Shown in pieces: positions 1 to 11,921 of a stretch of 64,000 nt of DNA. Source of the stretch: Phoronis australis (taxonomy: Eukaryota > Phoronida > Phoronidae). The translations under genes and the position numbers were made by a program. The notes below the pieces were generated by a model. The model made no database searches. It saw only the letters and a list, made by a program, of their open reading frames with translations, and had not been told where the DNA came from. The stretch lies in assembly GCA_002633005.1 (NCBI GenBank), contig NMRA01000398.1, positions 70,010 through 134,009 of the forward strand, given 5' to 3'. Positions within the stretch are counted from its first letter, which is position 1, and the number at the start of each line of letters is the position of its first letter.

Positions 1-60
1 TATTGTATATAGACTCAGTTGACTAGCCTGTTGAAAACGTCAAAACAAAAATGGGCTCAC

Positions 61-707
61 CTAAAGCCCACTCAAATGCCGTTAATGGATTTTCGTCTTC
101 GCTATCAGTGAAATCACTCGCAGACCAAGATAATGTGACTTCAGTGTGCCCTACAGATGGCGTAAACGTCTGGCTCGTTGTCGGTGGAGTTTGATCTATG
201 ATGAATTTTCCAATAGCTTCAATAGATTCTAGGCCAACTTTGTTGATAGCCTTCACCATAACATACACTTGAGATGCTTGCCCGAATCCAGTGTGAAGCT
301 TCTTAAAGTGCGTTTTCATTTGGGTTGACTGATACCCAACAATGTCCGGTACAGCTTTCTTGTTGGCAGCAGATGCGAATCCTATTTCATAATCGCGTAT
401 TTGACTCTCAGATTCATTAAATTTCCATGAAAGCTCTAAAGTGTCTTTGTGGTGATAAATCGGTGTTTGTCCATTAGTTTTTATACCCAGAGGAACCTTG
501 TAACTGACGAATACTGGGGGTGTCGTGTCAACGATAACACCATCACTGCAAGATGGTACCGATGGCGTAATGGCGTTGTTAATGGCAATTACACTGACGA
601 AATAACGCGTTAGATTGGTTGTGAGTGCTCCTGTTGAGTTGGCAGTTGTCTTTGTTCCGTTAGCATAGAGTTCGTCGGTTGTCCAACATCGTTCAGCCAC
701 TGCGTAC
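61..707 (-). CDS. Gene 2 exon C: FN3-like modules (last exon in window)
   Basis: The exon is bounded by acceptor ATCGATGCAG at its upstream end and donor GTGAGC at its downstream end. It enters in phase 2, completing a Lys codon from exon B, and leaves in phase 1 after WALG. The reading contains two module boundaries with the motifs CSDGVIVDTTPP and IIDQTPPTTS, plus LELSWKFNESES and VTLSWSASDFTDSED, which are FN3-like strands. N-glycosylation sequons (for example NGT, NLT) are present. It differs from exon C' of gene 1 (60757-61403) by four residues. The transcript continues beyond the left edge; by homology the next exon should resemble exon D at 57392-58533. Confidence 0.88.
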
Positions 708-963
708 CTGCATCGATAAATAATTAAATCATATAACTAAATTTATGTATAACAAAACCAAAGTCGTTGCTAGTGCTCTGTTTTTAATTTCAGTGTTTTT
801 TTCGTTTTACAGTTATTGGTTTATTTCGGTGAATGATTAGAGTATCTTCAACAATATTTTTTATGAGAAAAAGCCTACATGTACCCTACTACTGATGTCC
901 TTAAGGAAATATTATAACTTGACTATTCCAAAAATGAGATTGGTGCATTAAGGAAGCACTGAC

Positions 964-1298
964 TTGTAATATCGTATTCCACTTTCGTAGTCTGAAAATC
1001 CGAGCCACGATCCGACCACAGAGTTATCACTTTTGTAATCTACGTCTGTCTGTCCATGACTTCCGTCCCACACTGTGCCATTCATTGGAGGTGAGTTGTC
1101 CGCGTGAACCTTTAACTCAAACTTCTTGACTAGTCTTGCCTCATTTTCGACCTCAATCTCAAAAAAGTAGTCCCGGTTGTGCAAGCCAATGTGGGTATTT
1201 GCTGCGACTATCGGATTCAAGTCGAGGGCGTAAGTGGACATCTCACAAGGCCCAATGGATGGGCAGTAACACGGAGCTCCTCCTACAGGACATGGCTC
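964..1298 (-). CDS. Gene 2 exon B: cysteine-containing FN3-like module
   Basis: Acceptor CTTTCCAG precedes GAG CCA TGT; the donor is GTCAGT, so the exon enters in phase 0 and leaves in phase 2. It begins with a short cysteine cluster (EPCPVGGAPCYCPS, then GPCEM) followed by a strand YFFEIEVENEARL, the module end ADNSPPMNGTVWDG and the next module's WLGFSDYESGIRYYK. The cysteine cluster is an insertion between FN3-like strands. It is 335 bp, the same length and phase as exon B' of gene 1, and differs by five residues. Confidence 0.88.
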
Positions 1299-1807
1299 CT
1301 GGAAAGCAAGCCCGAAAGGATATATTATTCCAATTTTAGTTGAGAAAAGATTTGCATAGTACAAATGGTGTTTGGCTTGTGGTGGGATTGCAGTAAACAT
1401 GTTTACTTGTTGGACTAGATGTGTACAGTGATACATTTACATTTATATCTGTCCATCCGTTCGCCTGCTTTTAGGCCTTTCGTTCATCGGCGTGTATGAA
1501 ATTCCCACGTGGTTCTATTTCAGCCATTCTTTTTTAATTCATTTTCTTTTCCAGCTGTGCTGTAATATGTAAGCTCACGTCTACCTGTTTTAGTTCAGTA
1601 ACGTATTAGTTCGACTAGAATTCCGTCTCTCTTTTTAATCTATTCGCTTTCCTGTATTTCCAGTATTGCAAATTGGAATTTTAATGGCTGTCTAATGATT
1701 AAAAAAACTAAGACAAGTTTCCAACTAGAATATCTACGGCGGTTCCGACCTTCAAGATCCAGAAATGGTAACACAAGCTCACACTTGAGATTTAGAAATG
1801 CACTCAC

Positions 1808-2092
1808 GCCTGTTCCTTTATGTACAACAGGTATAGACCCTTCCCCGTGTTCGTTTGATCCACCAGTCGATACCCCTAAACGATAAGTGACTCTTCTTAC
1901 GCCGCTATGTGTATCCCATGTCTTAAACACGAGCGACATTGTGTGGAGCTCATGAGAGTCGTGGACGTACACTTGAGTATGACCGTCTTTCACAAGCCAC
2001 ATGTCCGTCAGCTCAGGAAGTGATGAGTCGAAGTGGATAATTCTACTATCAGATGTTTTGTTTCCCATTATATCAGTCGCCTGGATCCATAC
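1808..2092 (-). CDS. Gene 2 exon A: FN3-like module
   Basis: Acceptor TTCTTCAG precedes GTA TGG ATC CAG; the donor is GTGAGT after GGC. It is 285 bp, phase 0 at both ends. The encoded segment starts with the last strand of one FN3-like module (VWIQATDIMGNK), passes the linker IIHFDSSLPEL and continues with a strand pair LVFKTWDTHSGVRRVTYRLG, which matches the WxxF/TxSGI..Y pattern of the family. It joins cleanly to the upstream exon 5958-6121 and to exon B. Confidence 0.86.
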
Positions 2093-2707
2093 CTGAAGAA
2101 AATGGATAATAATCGAAACCTCCAGTCGCAAACAATATTGTGGAAATATTTTGTTAGCCATGAAGCAGCCAACCGATGAATACCTCTATCATTTTGTTTT
2201 CTAATTAATCCCCAGAACTGAAAATCAAAAGTTGACAGAACTACAACTATAAACGACGTTTTTATCCACCCAGGATTGTACGTACGCCCAATGGACGATT
2301 CGAAATTCACAAGATGGCGGTAGTATAACAAGTATCCTAATCGTATAAATGCATGGATTCCGGTAGACAACAAACACTCCGTGATAACTTGCTACTTTCG
2401 GCACTAATATTGTCTGACTGATTACGAGGAATGATTCGTAATTAACATCGGCAAACTGATGCCACAATGTAACGGTGCATGCGTGCGTTCCATAGCAAAA
2501 AACAACACTATATGTAATACACTAGGCGCGCTGTCGCATTTTAAACTAAGTACGTGACCCCATTTAAGCTTCCTTCACGAGATGCTTGCGTATGAGAAAC
2601 AAATAGCGGAGTTGCAACGGCGCCATATTGGAAATGGGTCAGAATGTTGCATTGTGGCTAAGCAGGTAAACAAGTACTGGGCAAGCGCGGGGGCGAACCG
2701 GCCACAG

Positions 2708-2950
2708 GGAGGTTATACGTGTTGTGTAACTGGCTGCTATAATACTAGTTAGCGAGATAAAGAATTTAGTTACTATCTGTTTCCCAAGGATCAAGAACTG
2801 CGTTAAACATGGGTCAGACACATTGGTAGAGCTGGTAGCAAAGGCCGACTTAGTGAATTCTTTCCGACGTCGTAGCATAAAGTAGCGCTCATTGCGAGGA
2901 CGGCAAGAAAACGTATCTTGGAAACTGTCCATCAATATTTCCTTTGAAGG
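2708..2950 (+). pseudogene. Broken THAP zinc-finger fragment
   Basis: In the intron upstream of exon A the plus strand reads YTCCVTGCYNTS, then a stop, then FSYYLFPKDQELR, another stop and TW. After a frameshift it reads CEDGKKTYLGNCPSIFP. These pieces match a THAP domain in order (CxxxC start, FPKD, W, C..H region, final PSIFP), but two stops and a frameshift make it non-functional. THAP domains are common in P-element and Kolobok-type transposases, so this is probably a dead DNA transposon. The rest of 2093-3463 shows no further gene. Confidence 0.6.
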
Positions 2951-3463
2951 AAACAGTAACAAATACTCCACGGCGGTTGGTAGTGAAAAAAAACTTGTTT
3001 TCGCTTGACCAGAACCAAGCCAACATGAGCAATTTTGCGGATAATGCTTCTGTACAGTCACCTGTTCTGGGTCGATTCACTTAACGTACGCACACTATAT
3101 GCATTAACGCGCTAAGATAAAGCGTGCAGAATATTATTATTTACTCTCAGAAAATTGTGTTGAAATCCCAGGGCGAAATCTCGCCGACAAATGCGTAGCT
3201 TCCGGTCTCGCAATCGTCGGTAGGGCTTGAATTCTTGAATAAGAATACAGCTTCGACTCAACAAATTACCTGAAATCCTCCTCAAATTTTCCAAATAGCG
3301 TCTCTAAGATTTTTAAGTTCTTGTGGAGTCTGGATCAACTGCAGATTAAGACCAAATCTGTGCTAGATTGTAGCCCGCAACAGGAGAACAATCTCTGGAG
3401 GAACACACATGTTGTTGTCACGTGACGTTTGTTTTGAAGTTTGTATGCGTGTGTGTGAGAGCA

Positions 3464-4870
3464 TACAGTACAGCCACTGAACTATTAGACTCTCTCTGGT
3501 GTCTCTCCGGTCTAGCCACCCGTGACCGTAACCGGAGACAGACCGGAGAGTGAGGCGTGAATCAACTGTGACAGCTGGCGTGAGCCTAAGCGTGACTGTA
3601 CCCGGAGCTTACCGTGAGTTAGGCGTGAGTTTACCTGCATCGCAGAAGATAAAGTAATTGATTAAAATTACATCAGTAACTAGCAGTGATGTGTGTATTC
3701 TCATAGACTTTTGCTCATGTGAGGTTTATTTTTTTGAAATCGTCACGTGCAGTAAAAGACCAAAATTTCCGTCATAAATCTTAAGTAACTTCAGAAAACA
3801 AACCTGTGGACTTTACTTTTCACTTATATATAATTATTTGTTTTTATATAAACTAATAAAGAATCTTAACACGCGGCTACACGGAGGAATTATTCAATTG
3901 CCTTCACGATATGAAGTAGCATAGCATGTCAATTCTGAGCACATTGATCCCAAGTTCCGGCATCATGCGGAGAAAACTGATCATGCCCATGCATTTGACG
4001 AGTCAAACAGATGACCGCTATTATTATTTTAGTGAAGAAGTACCCCGGGGATACTGTGTACTCAGTCGGAATGCATGTACTACGGGGAGGGGGCTACAAA
4101 TAATTGAACTGCACTACGGATTCAGGACTTTTAAGTGAAAACATTTGCTTGCAGTAAGGGATGGGTATGTCAGAAGGGCGGCCTATTGAAATTTTCTGTA
4201 CGCCAGTGCGGTGCAAAAATTTACGGAGTGACACAATACTTCACAAGATGCGTAGGCTATTTTTAGGGCGAATTAACTATATCCACCTGTGACAAGTTTC
4301 AAGGAGTCCACAGCCATGTAAAGATGACTCTGGGCACAGGGTCGCGTTTATTCGTATTTATTAACCGTGGTTACTGTACATGTTTGTCGTTGATGGGACT
4401 GGCTCTTAAATCGTAAATTGAACTTGTACAAGACGAGCTGGAGGAAGACGTTTGTATGAACAACACGTGGAATTACAGAGTTAGTCGGAACCCAAGTGTG
4501 ATAGATGACCGCTTGCAAAGATACTCTATAATATACTACATGTATAGTGTCTTTGCAACTTGACCGAAACGACAAGCAATCAAGACGTTACATGTATTTT
4601 TACTGATTGGCCCGGTGCCTTGCCATGGTTACCACAGATACCGAAGGCGTGAAGAAAGCGTGAGGTAAGCGTGACGGAGGCGCGTAGAAAGTGTGAACGA
4701 GGCGTGAGGAAGGCGTTAACTAAACCGGAGGTAAGCGTGAGGACTACCCGGAGAGTAGGCGTGAGGCGCCCGTGACTGATTTCTGTCACGCTTGTGTTCC
4801 GGTTGAGCTCCGGTCTGGCCAGGCGTGAGGTAGCCCGGACGAAGTCTAAAAATTAAGTGGCTGTACTGTA
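3464..4870. mobile_element. Non-autonomous DNA transposon with inverted ends and subterminal repeats
   Basis: The left end contains tacagtacagccact (3464-3478) followed closely by ttagact. The right end contains the reverse complement agtggctgtactgta (4856-4870) preceded by agtctaaaaatt. Between them, near both ends, two short words recur many times: GGCGTGAG/AGCGTGA and CCGGAG (3500-3640 and 4635-4840). Arrays of short subterminal motifs just inside inverted ends are typical of transposase-binding regions of hAT-type and related elements. There is no long open frame, so it is non-autonomous. Exact termini and target duplication were not resolved. Confidence 0.55.
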
Positions 4871-5957
4871 GATTACTATAGTGTATGGTGAGAGTAAGCG
4901 TGCGCGTGCTTGTCATCAGAGTTCATTTGCCAGAGTAAATGAGATTTAATGCTCTAGGTGTATCCAAAGAAACTCAAACAGTCAAGCAGAGCGTGTTTTA
5001 ATATTTAGCTTAGCTCTTGCTGGCCTCATCTGCTAAAAACATTCGAGAATTGTTTCGGTAAGACCGATTTGTCAACCATTCAGTCGCCGGGTGAGTGGAT
5101 GCATAACCGTAGTGTAACAGCTATTTTCCGGAAGACTCCGGGTGTAAGGGTGCGAATGTGTTCACTATTAGTGGGTCATTTTGACTTTAAAAACAATTAT
5201 GATTAGTTAAAGAAATTCTTTTAAAAATAATGCAAAAGTTTTTAACGGTATTAGAAACTTTCGGAAAATAGTGCCATAACTTATTTCTAGCCGATGCTAT
5301 GATACCCGCTTCATGAGTAGATAGTTCCCGACTAAGTGTCTTCGATGATAGCCGGCACATTATGCAGCGCACGCTTCTTGGCCGCGTGCTAACACTGGTC
5401 GAGTTTTTTTATTAGTCTTCGATTCACGGTTTTCACGTGTAAAGAGAAGTTTGGATTCCTGTTGAGGCCGGAGAAGATCTGTACCGGAAAGAAACAATGC
5501 AATCCCGCTGACAAGTACGCTGCGTCTGTTTTCAAAGTTCGGACCCGCGTAGTGGGGCACATCCCTAACAAGAGCATCATAACTTTTGCGTTCTTTTTGA
5601 ATCGCAGCGTAATTTTGAAGTGTATACGAACATAACGGTGAGGCTCGTGGTCTAAAAATTCAGAACTGTAGGTAAGGCATTTTTCACATGTAGTTCATGG
5701 GCTGGGAGCTTACTTTAGCGAAGTCTGAAAACGCGTTGGGGCACTTATTGGGGCATGGGCGCTTATTAGGGCGAATAGCAGCAGAATTACATACAGCAAC
5801 GTAATTTCATGCACACAAATTCCACGTCGTGCAAACCAATCGGCCATTCCATATACCTTAATCAATCCCAATGGCCTTTGCGCACCCTAATTTCCGGACA
5901 TGCGCAATCGTTAAAACGATTCGGTTGCAACTCCGCTATTCATTGTAGTAATCAAAC
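4871..5957. other. Intron sequence without recognised features
   Basis: About 1.1 kb between the transposon and the exon at 5958. Only short open frames without family resemblance are present on either strand. Confidence 0.5.
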
Positions 5958-6121
5958 CTTGTGTGTGTCACCATCTTCCGGGGTGACTACGCTTGAACCA
6001 AGCGTAAGGGATTGTTGTAACCACGTGGTTACCGGGGTCCACGAAGAGGGCTCCGATGTTGTAGTAGACTTGGTCCCAATGGGAGTTAACTCTTCGATGT
6101 GATATTCGAATTTTAATATTC
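5958..6121 (-). CDS. Gene 2 exon: FN3-like half module
   Basis: Acceptor ACGTTTCAG precedes GA ATA TTA AAA TTC (phase 1). The donor is AAG|GTTTGA, a weak site but the one that leaves phase 0 for exon A. The reading ILKFEYHIEEL .. SSWTPVTTWLQQSLTL .. EDGDTHK continues directly into VWIQATDIMGN of exon A, completing a module in which a G/D-rich turn precedes the final VxAxD strand. Phases fit both neighbours. An alternative donor at GAAGATG|GTGACA would leave phase 1 and break the frame into exon A. Confidence 0.75.
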
Positions 6122-6256
6122 CTGAAACGTGTAACAGCACCCTCGTGATCAATAAAGCTGATGTTAATGTTCATGGTTTTTATCGATGTTTTTGTCGTTG
6201 CTGATTTTACAGTAGTGTTGCTTTCAAAGACAACACTATAAATGACGATATTTTAC

Positions 6257-6500
6257 CACAGTGTTCAAAAATTATTGGTTCAAATTGTTGTCCGACATCT
6301 TTAAATACAATTTGATGAAACCCCCAAGAAATACCAAGTTCCACAGTTGGTTTACCTTCGACATTGTTCGTCCCAGCTCGTGGCAGATCACCAGATATTT
6401 GATCGTAGGGGTCAGTATAGTATGCTGTCTCTTTGTCAACTTGTCTTAGCGGCCCGTGCTGCCTGTGGTAGTCGTTGTAAAAGTAGTCCGTCCATGACAT
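6257..6500 (-). CDS. Gene 2 exon: linker and FN3-like start
   Basis: Acceptor TTTTGCCAG precedes ATG TCA TGG; the donor is GTAAAA after CACTGTG. The exon enters in phase 0, matching the end of X5 at 7828, and leaves in phase 1. It reads MSWTDYFYNDYHRQHGPL, then a segment ending ISWGFHQIVFKDVGQQFEP, which has the KDVGQ motif seen at the same place in other modules of the gene (compare EDVGQ at 52111-52264). The internal ATG at the exon start is probably fortuitous, since an upstream exon joins in frame. Confidence 0.78.
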
Positions 6501-6829
6501 CTGGCAAAACATAAACTACGACATTGAACGAAAGATTCGGACTCTTAATACACAGAGGATGGGAATAAAGAGTAATAAAGAATCAAACAAGAGTTGCAAA
6601 CGAAAACGTCTCGTTTTAATTCAGTGCTACCAACACGAAATCCAAAACGACCTGATTCAGCAAGAAGAACTCAAAGCGTTCAAATGCACCCACGACTTTC
6701 ACGCAAATAGTAAGCATCTGAGAAATTTCTCAGTATCATAACAATGACCACAAGATCGTGCAATACATGTCGATCGGTCCAAGAGTTCCTAACGCAAAAA
6801 ATTAAATTACTGCTACGAGGAAAAGCAGT

Positions 6830-7650
6830 AGTGTGGTAAGACCGGTGGAAGTATGTTACAGCGCTCCTTGTAATATATTTTCACAAAGATCCGGAAAGGG
6901 GTTGAGGAGACATAGTTGTAGCTGTAAAAACAAAATTATCATTAGGGGACGCCACGTTACTCTTGCTGTCATCAGTAACAGAACATCAGTCAATTTTCTT
7001 AATGATCCTTGTAGTAGTTTGACAGATAGAGAGGGTTGGCGCCAAGTGAGACTGAAAAATAATAAAATGGCCGGTATGTGGTGCAGACTACGTATAGTCC
7101 TGTAAAAACTACAAAGATATTTCCGTCTATTTTAATAGAAACCTATTTGTCAAGAATGTCATCGCATTCTGTCAATTAAATCTCAAGATACTGCGGTTAA
7201 CGTAAAATAGAAANGCGGTGGGGGGACTTAATGAGGACCGTCCAAAACTGCTCGTTCTATGATGCATAATTCATGGAAATACTTACTCGATTGCACAAAG
7301 ATCATATCAGGAGATTCACCTGCAGATTTAAAAACAAAATTGCTGCTAGGTGGCGCAACAGTTGTCGACTTTGTTCAAAAATCAAGATCAGACGTTGTAT
7401 TTTTATATAATTATTCATGTCATATCTTTTGAAGAAGGTGAAAAGAACTTTAAAGTAATAAAACGGCATAAAAGTTGTAGGGATTAGGGGATTATGTCAA
7501 ATCCATCCGAAGTCGACCACGCGTCGTCCTCTCCTGAACAAAGCGAGTGAACCTATGTAACGGATATCCGTCGAGGTCTTTTGAAGATGCACAGACAAAA
7601 AACAAAATCGCCTTTAGGGGGCATAGTGGTCATGTGATCCATTCGATCGT
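6830..7650. repeat. Degenerate interspersed repeat with CTAGGGGGC-type motifs
   Basis: Three diverged units carry aaacaaaattatcattagg, aaaattgctgctaggtggcg and aaaatcgcctttaggggg, in a setting of 'gatccgg..gaagata/gagatac' phrases. The same family forms long arrays at 9785-11280 and 17480-19270. A single N at 7214 marks an unresolved base. Confidence 0.6.
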
Positions 7651-7827
7651 TGTAGACCACGTCTGTAACACTCTAGGAATACATCCGCCAACTTTCACGG
7701 GTCGTGAAATGCCCGGACGTTCAGACAGATTTGACTGCAATATTCACCCACTACATGCATGTACTGTATATGTGGACGCAAAAAATGGCGGCTAGCAACA
7801 TGCAAGCTGCTATTATAATTGACTTAC

Positions 7828-8434
7828 TTGAATCGATCCTAAATTTGTCTGCCAAAGGTATCCCGTTTCCTGTGTTGCTGATGTAAAGCGTAAGTGCTTA
7901 GTGCTATCTGTAAGTAACTGTGAACTTGAATCGTACAAAACATACGATCTTGCCTGTCGGACATTCAAAGCATTGTCAACGACCGTCAGATCTATGGCGT
8001 AAAACTGAGGCTGAGCCGGAAGAGTGATTTGTTTTGACGTAGTAGAGCTGGGCAATGTAATAGGTCCAACGCGCTTAGCAGCAAACACCATACCAACCGT
8101 TGACGATGAGCTTTCAGAAATTTCATAAACGTTAATGATGTACTCCTTAAGCCCCGAAGGGTTTGTTCCGATGTCTTGCCAGCCCTGGAAGTCGAGATTG
8201 AGTGTTCCTGTTTTGCGAATTCTGTCACCAAACGTCATATATTCTGTTGGCGAATTGCAGTTGTTGGCACCAGTATCGCGGGAACAATGCGACCCTTTTG
8301 TAAAATCCATGCGCATGCAAACGGTTTTTGATCTCGGGACGTCGTTGTACTTTTGCGTTTGTTCGAACCTGTCGGTATTTGGGTCGCCGTAATGGGTGTA
8401 ACCACCAGCCACCACTTTATAATCAGCGCATAAC
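7828..8434 (-). CDS. Gene 2 exon X5 (copy 1): cysteine-containing unit and FN3-like module
   Basis: The acceptor is CGACAACAG and the donor is ATTCAA|GTAAGT. It is 607 bp and enters in phase 2 (completing Lys from X4) and leaves in phase 0, matching the exon at 6257. It reads LCADYKVVAGGYTHYGDPN, then SKTVCMRMDFTKGSHCS, and then an FN3-like module with LNLDFQGWQDIG, SGLKEYIINVYEI and FYAIDLTVVDNALN. Five cysteines lie in the first third, suggesting the first part pairs with cysteines of X3 and X4. The final 40 residues lead into exon 6257-6500. I do not recognise the amino-terminal unit. Confidence 0.82.
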
Positions 8435-9564
8435 CTGTTGTCGAGAGGAGCAAATGTCTAGAGGTTCAACGGATAAGTAACAACAATCTGGCAAGCGTGT
8501 TAGTACTTTTCTGTTGCCAAAATGTTTTTAAAAATGATCTACGCATGCCTGATCAACAGAAATGTGGAAAGAAAGCACACAGTAAGAGTATAGTATATGT
8601 ACACACACTAGAAAGATTAAAGCTACATTCACTGTGTGCATTGAAGTCATGATTGCTGAGTGCCATCAATATTATTGCAGGATCATTCAAGGGTAAAGCA
8701 ACCATTTTGATGTAACCCGTGGTCAAAATACAGAACGTTGTTCATATTGCAAAGACATTTTTATAATTACCAAAGAAACAATAGAATGTGGATTAGCACA
8801 AGGTTCGCACCTTCATTCTGTATCTACAGCCATTGAGCTATTGTTGCACTACTAGCCAAATATGCGCCAGGGAACGTGATGAACTGGTAAAAATACCTTT
8901 CCAAGATTACCAGTAAAGGTAACACAAAGATGGTTGCAATCCCTTTTTAGACACACGAAAAGGAAGGATGTATGATAGCTCTTAACTGGGAACCACGCTC
9001 AAAAAAACGTCGTCCACCGAAGACTGAGAATATAGTGGGCCACCAGCAGAAATTACATTGGTGGATAGAAAGACAGTTACGTAGTGTTTTGATTACTAAA
9101 TCATCTTTTATTTATATTGCCCAACTCTGCATATCTCTAGTACTGTGGATGCTACCTCTACGTTTGTACATGTGGTAAGTCAAGATGGCAGTCTGTTCAC
9201 TTCATTTTTCAGTGCCATTAATCCTCAACCATGAAAACTTCAGACTATATACATTGAGAATTGGCATACGACATCCTGAAGCTGAAACAATCATTGTGCA
9301 TTTAATAACTTCAAACTCAGAGGCTGTTGCCTACATACATCGTTCTACATGTGTTGAAATAATAAATTACGATTCAGAATATTTGTTCTAAAAGTTGTGT
9401 TCAAAGTACATTGTTCTTGGAGTTTGACAATATTGCGATGTCAGGAAACGTATGGGGAGCATATACAATACATCTGCATTGCTGTTCTGTTCAAGTGCGG
9501 AAAAGTTACCTGGCTATTTACCACCTCGAGAGAAATCAGATGCGGAACGTGCTGCATTACTTAC
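8435..9564. other. Intron X4-X5, copy 1; no gene seen
   Basis: This intron has a closely similar counterpart at 16054-17232. Short open frames occur on both strands, but none has splice support or family resemblance. Confidence 0.5.
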
Positions 9565-9718
9565 TTGTCGCCGTCAACAAATGACGTATAGGAGAGAGAC
9601 TTGTCAATGTCACATCGTATTTGGTCCTTGGGCTGCCCAGTACCGTCGCCATAGGGACCTGAAGGATTACAGGAACCATCTCCTGGCATGTTATAGGTAG
9701 CAATGTCGTGGTTGGCAC
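9565..9718 (-). CDS. Gene 2 exon X4 (copy 1)
   Basis: The acceptor is ATCGTGCAG and the donor is GACAA|GTAAGT. It is 154 bp, enters in phase 1 and leaves in phase 2. These phases exactly bridge X3 (ends phase 1) and X5 (starts phase 2); X3 cannot join X5 directly. The reading ANHDIATYNMPGDGSCNPSG .. DQIRCDIDKSLSYTSF is conserved in the second copy at 17233-17386. No named domain recognised. Confidence 0.82.
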
Positions 9719-9784
9719 CTGCACGATATAACAAATAACTCTGATAGATCCTGTTTATGACTTCCTGACAGAAAACAAGAGCAA

Positions 9785-11280
9785 CGCGGCTATGAGCGTA
9801 AAACAAATCAAAACTACCACTAGGAGGCGACTGACCCATCATCAAAAGTCCCCGTCACACTGAAAACATATACGCCAATTTTCAAATCCATCACTAGAAT
9901 GATTTGGTTGATCGAGGGGTGGAGGCCAAAAACAAGTTCTGAAAACAGCAAAAATGGCCACCAGGTGGCGCAAAATACCTCGATTCCATCCAAAAACAGG
10001 ATGATAGCGTCATCTCAGCAATAGATGCCAATATTGAAAATTTTATGAAAATCTGTTGAGGATCTTTGAAGATACAGACTGGTAAACGTAAAAACTAAAA
10101 TTGCCACTTTGGGGCACACAAGTAGTCAGATCCTTCCAAAAGTCGTCGTCGTCCATTGTCAACATCATATAAACACACTTGCTAAATTATGTAAAGATCC
10201 TGAAAATGGCTTAATAGAAACAGCCATGAGCGAAAAAAAACTGTCACTAGGGGGGCGACACTGTAGTCGAACTCGATGGAAAATCGTCGTCAGCCGTCCG
10301 CTTCATAGTGAAAACATACATGCAAATTTTCACAATTATCCTGGAAGTGGTTTGGTTGATAGACGAGTGGACGGCAAAATACAGACTCGAAAACAGTAAA
10401 AATGGCCACTAGGAGGCTCAAAGTAGGTCGAATCCATCTGAAAACGAAGAGATAGCGTCACCTCATTAACAGAAGTCTGTATGCCAAATTTTATGAAAAT
10501 ACGTTGAGGACCTTTGAACATACAAAGGTAAACGTAAAAAACAATAAAATTGCCACTAGGTGGCACACCAGTAGTCAGATCCGACTGAAAGTCGTCGTCC
10601 TCCGTTGTTAACATCGTAGAAATATAGTTACTAACGAACGGTTTAGGGAATACAGCCATAGGCACAAAAAAAAACTGACACTAGGAAGGGCCACAGTAGG
10701 TGAAGTCGTCGGAAAATCATCGTCAGCCGTCCTCTTTATAGTAAGAACATACATGCAAATTTTCACAATCATTCTTTGAGCGGTTTGGTTGATAGAGGGA
10801 TGGACGCAAAAACAGACTCGAAAACAGAAAAACTGGCCGCTAGGTGGCGCAAACTACGTCAAATCCATCCAAAAACGGGAGGATAGCGTCATCTCACTAA
10901 TAGGTGTCTATTTACCAAATTTTATGAAAAATCCGTTCAGGACTTTTGAAGATACAGAGGTAAACGTGAAAAACTAAAATTGCCATTAGGGGGAACACCG
11001 GCAATCGGATCCGTCCGAAAGTCCGCTCATGCCGTCCCATCCACGGAAGGAACACATGTGCGGCAAAATTTCATGAACATACGTTAAGGCGTTTTGGAGA
11101 TAGAGCAGCGGACGCCGGACGCCGGGCGGTCGCCGTACAGACGCCGGAGGGACGGACGGAGATGACGGCATAATGCGTCCATATATAAATATGTGGGCGC
11201 ATAAAAAGGACATGGGATATACAGTACCGCCGCCATGGGGACGAGAAGAGCAACAAGAACCCCTCACAGCCAGAGTGTAG
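9785..11280. repeat. Intronic tandem array with CTCF-motif-like cores (copy 1)
   Basis: Units of about 125-160 bp, each beginning with a CCACTAGGTGGCGC-like core, follow one another. Three unit types (starting atggcc.., attgcc.., ctgaca..) alternate in a fixed order, giving a higher-order period of about 440 bp. Perfect matches to the vertebrate CTCF consensus CCASYAGRKGGCRS occur at 9958-9971 and 10553-10566; other units differ by one or more bases. The array ends near 11100-11210 with GC-rich cgccggacg repeats, gacggacgg and gacggcataatgcg. Confidence 0.7.
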
Positions 11281-11546
11281 GTGGCGCTGTTTACTTTATA
11301 AAACCTGTCAAACATCATTGTTAAAATTTCTTGCTTTGTGGTTTCATCAAGTTCCTCTGTGGATAAATGTTCGCACCTAACGTAGCAACTGACGTGGGGG
11401 ATAGAGTAGTTACCTATCGGCGACCGGTTTGTGTTTGAGGATCTAACATCTCTATTCCCTACTCTAGGTAACTATGCCAACTATGAATAATCACTCAGTA
11501 ACCACATTTCACCTTGAACTGAAGGCAAATATGGAAACAAACTTAC

Positions 11547-11807
11547 CGGAGGGAACCTTGTAGAGTTTTACAGAACTCTTCGTAATGCCGTACTTGAAGT
11601 CTCTTACGTAAGCAAGTTTTGTGTAAGTCGGATGCTGGAAATTAGCCTCCAGGTCTAAATTGAGAGTGGCTGGTACAAACTTTATCCACTCATCACCTTC
11701 TGTGTAGCAGCTTGTGGAACCTGACACTGTGGGCTGACTCTGACGGCGTTCTCCACTTGAGCTGATGACAGTGAACTTGCACAAATCAATTTCCGGTTTG
11801 ATCGTAA
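11547..11807 (-). CDS. Gene 2 exon X3 (copy 1): unrecognised cysteine-containing segment
   Basis: The acceptor is TATTTTTCAG and the donor is CCCTCCG|GTAAGT. It is 261 bp, phase 1 at both ends. It reads TIKPEIDLCKFTVISSS, then GSTSCYTEGDEWIKFVP and ends YGITKSSVKLYKVPS. The partner copy is 19822-20082. The strand-rich pattern with two cysteines could be a beta-sandwich, but I cannot assign a family. Confidence 0.82.
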
Positions 11808-11921
11808 CTGAAAAATATGCGCTTCTCCGTGATGAAGTGTCGAAAACAGAATGCGCAGCCGGGAGCCTTAAACTATGTGCATGCAATTACGTGAAAATTC
11901 GTGAGCAGAGGTTTACCTTAC

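Noticed and set aside
2639-3061. 140-residue minus-strand frame
   Set aside because: Antisense to the THAP pseudogene on the plus strand; the plus-strand reading is the meaningful one.
6490-6500. Translation start at the ATG opening exon 6257-6500
   Set aside because: The upstream exon X5 joins in phase and in frame, so the ATG is most likely an internal Met.
9785-11280. Regularly spaced repeats resembling a CRISPR array
   Set aside because: Units are ~145 bp, diverged, and share sequence along the whole unit rather than short identical repeats with unique spacers; the context is eukaryotic.
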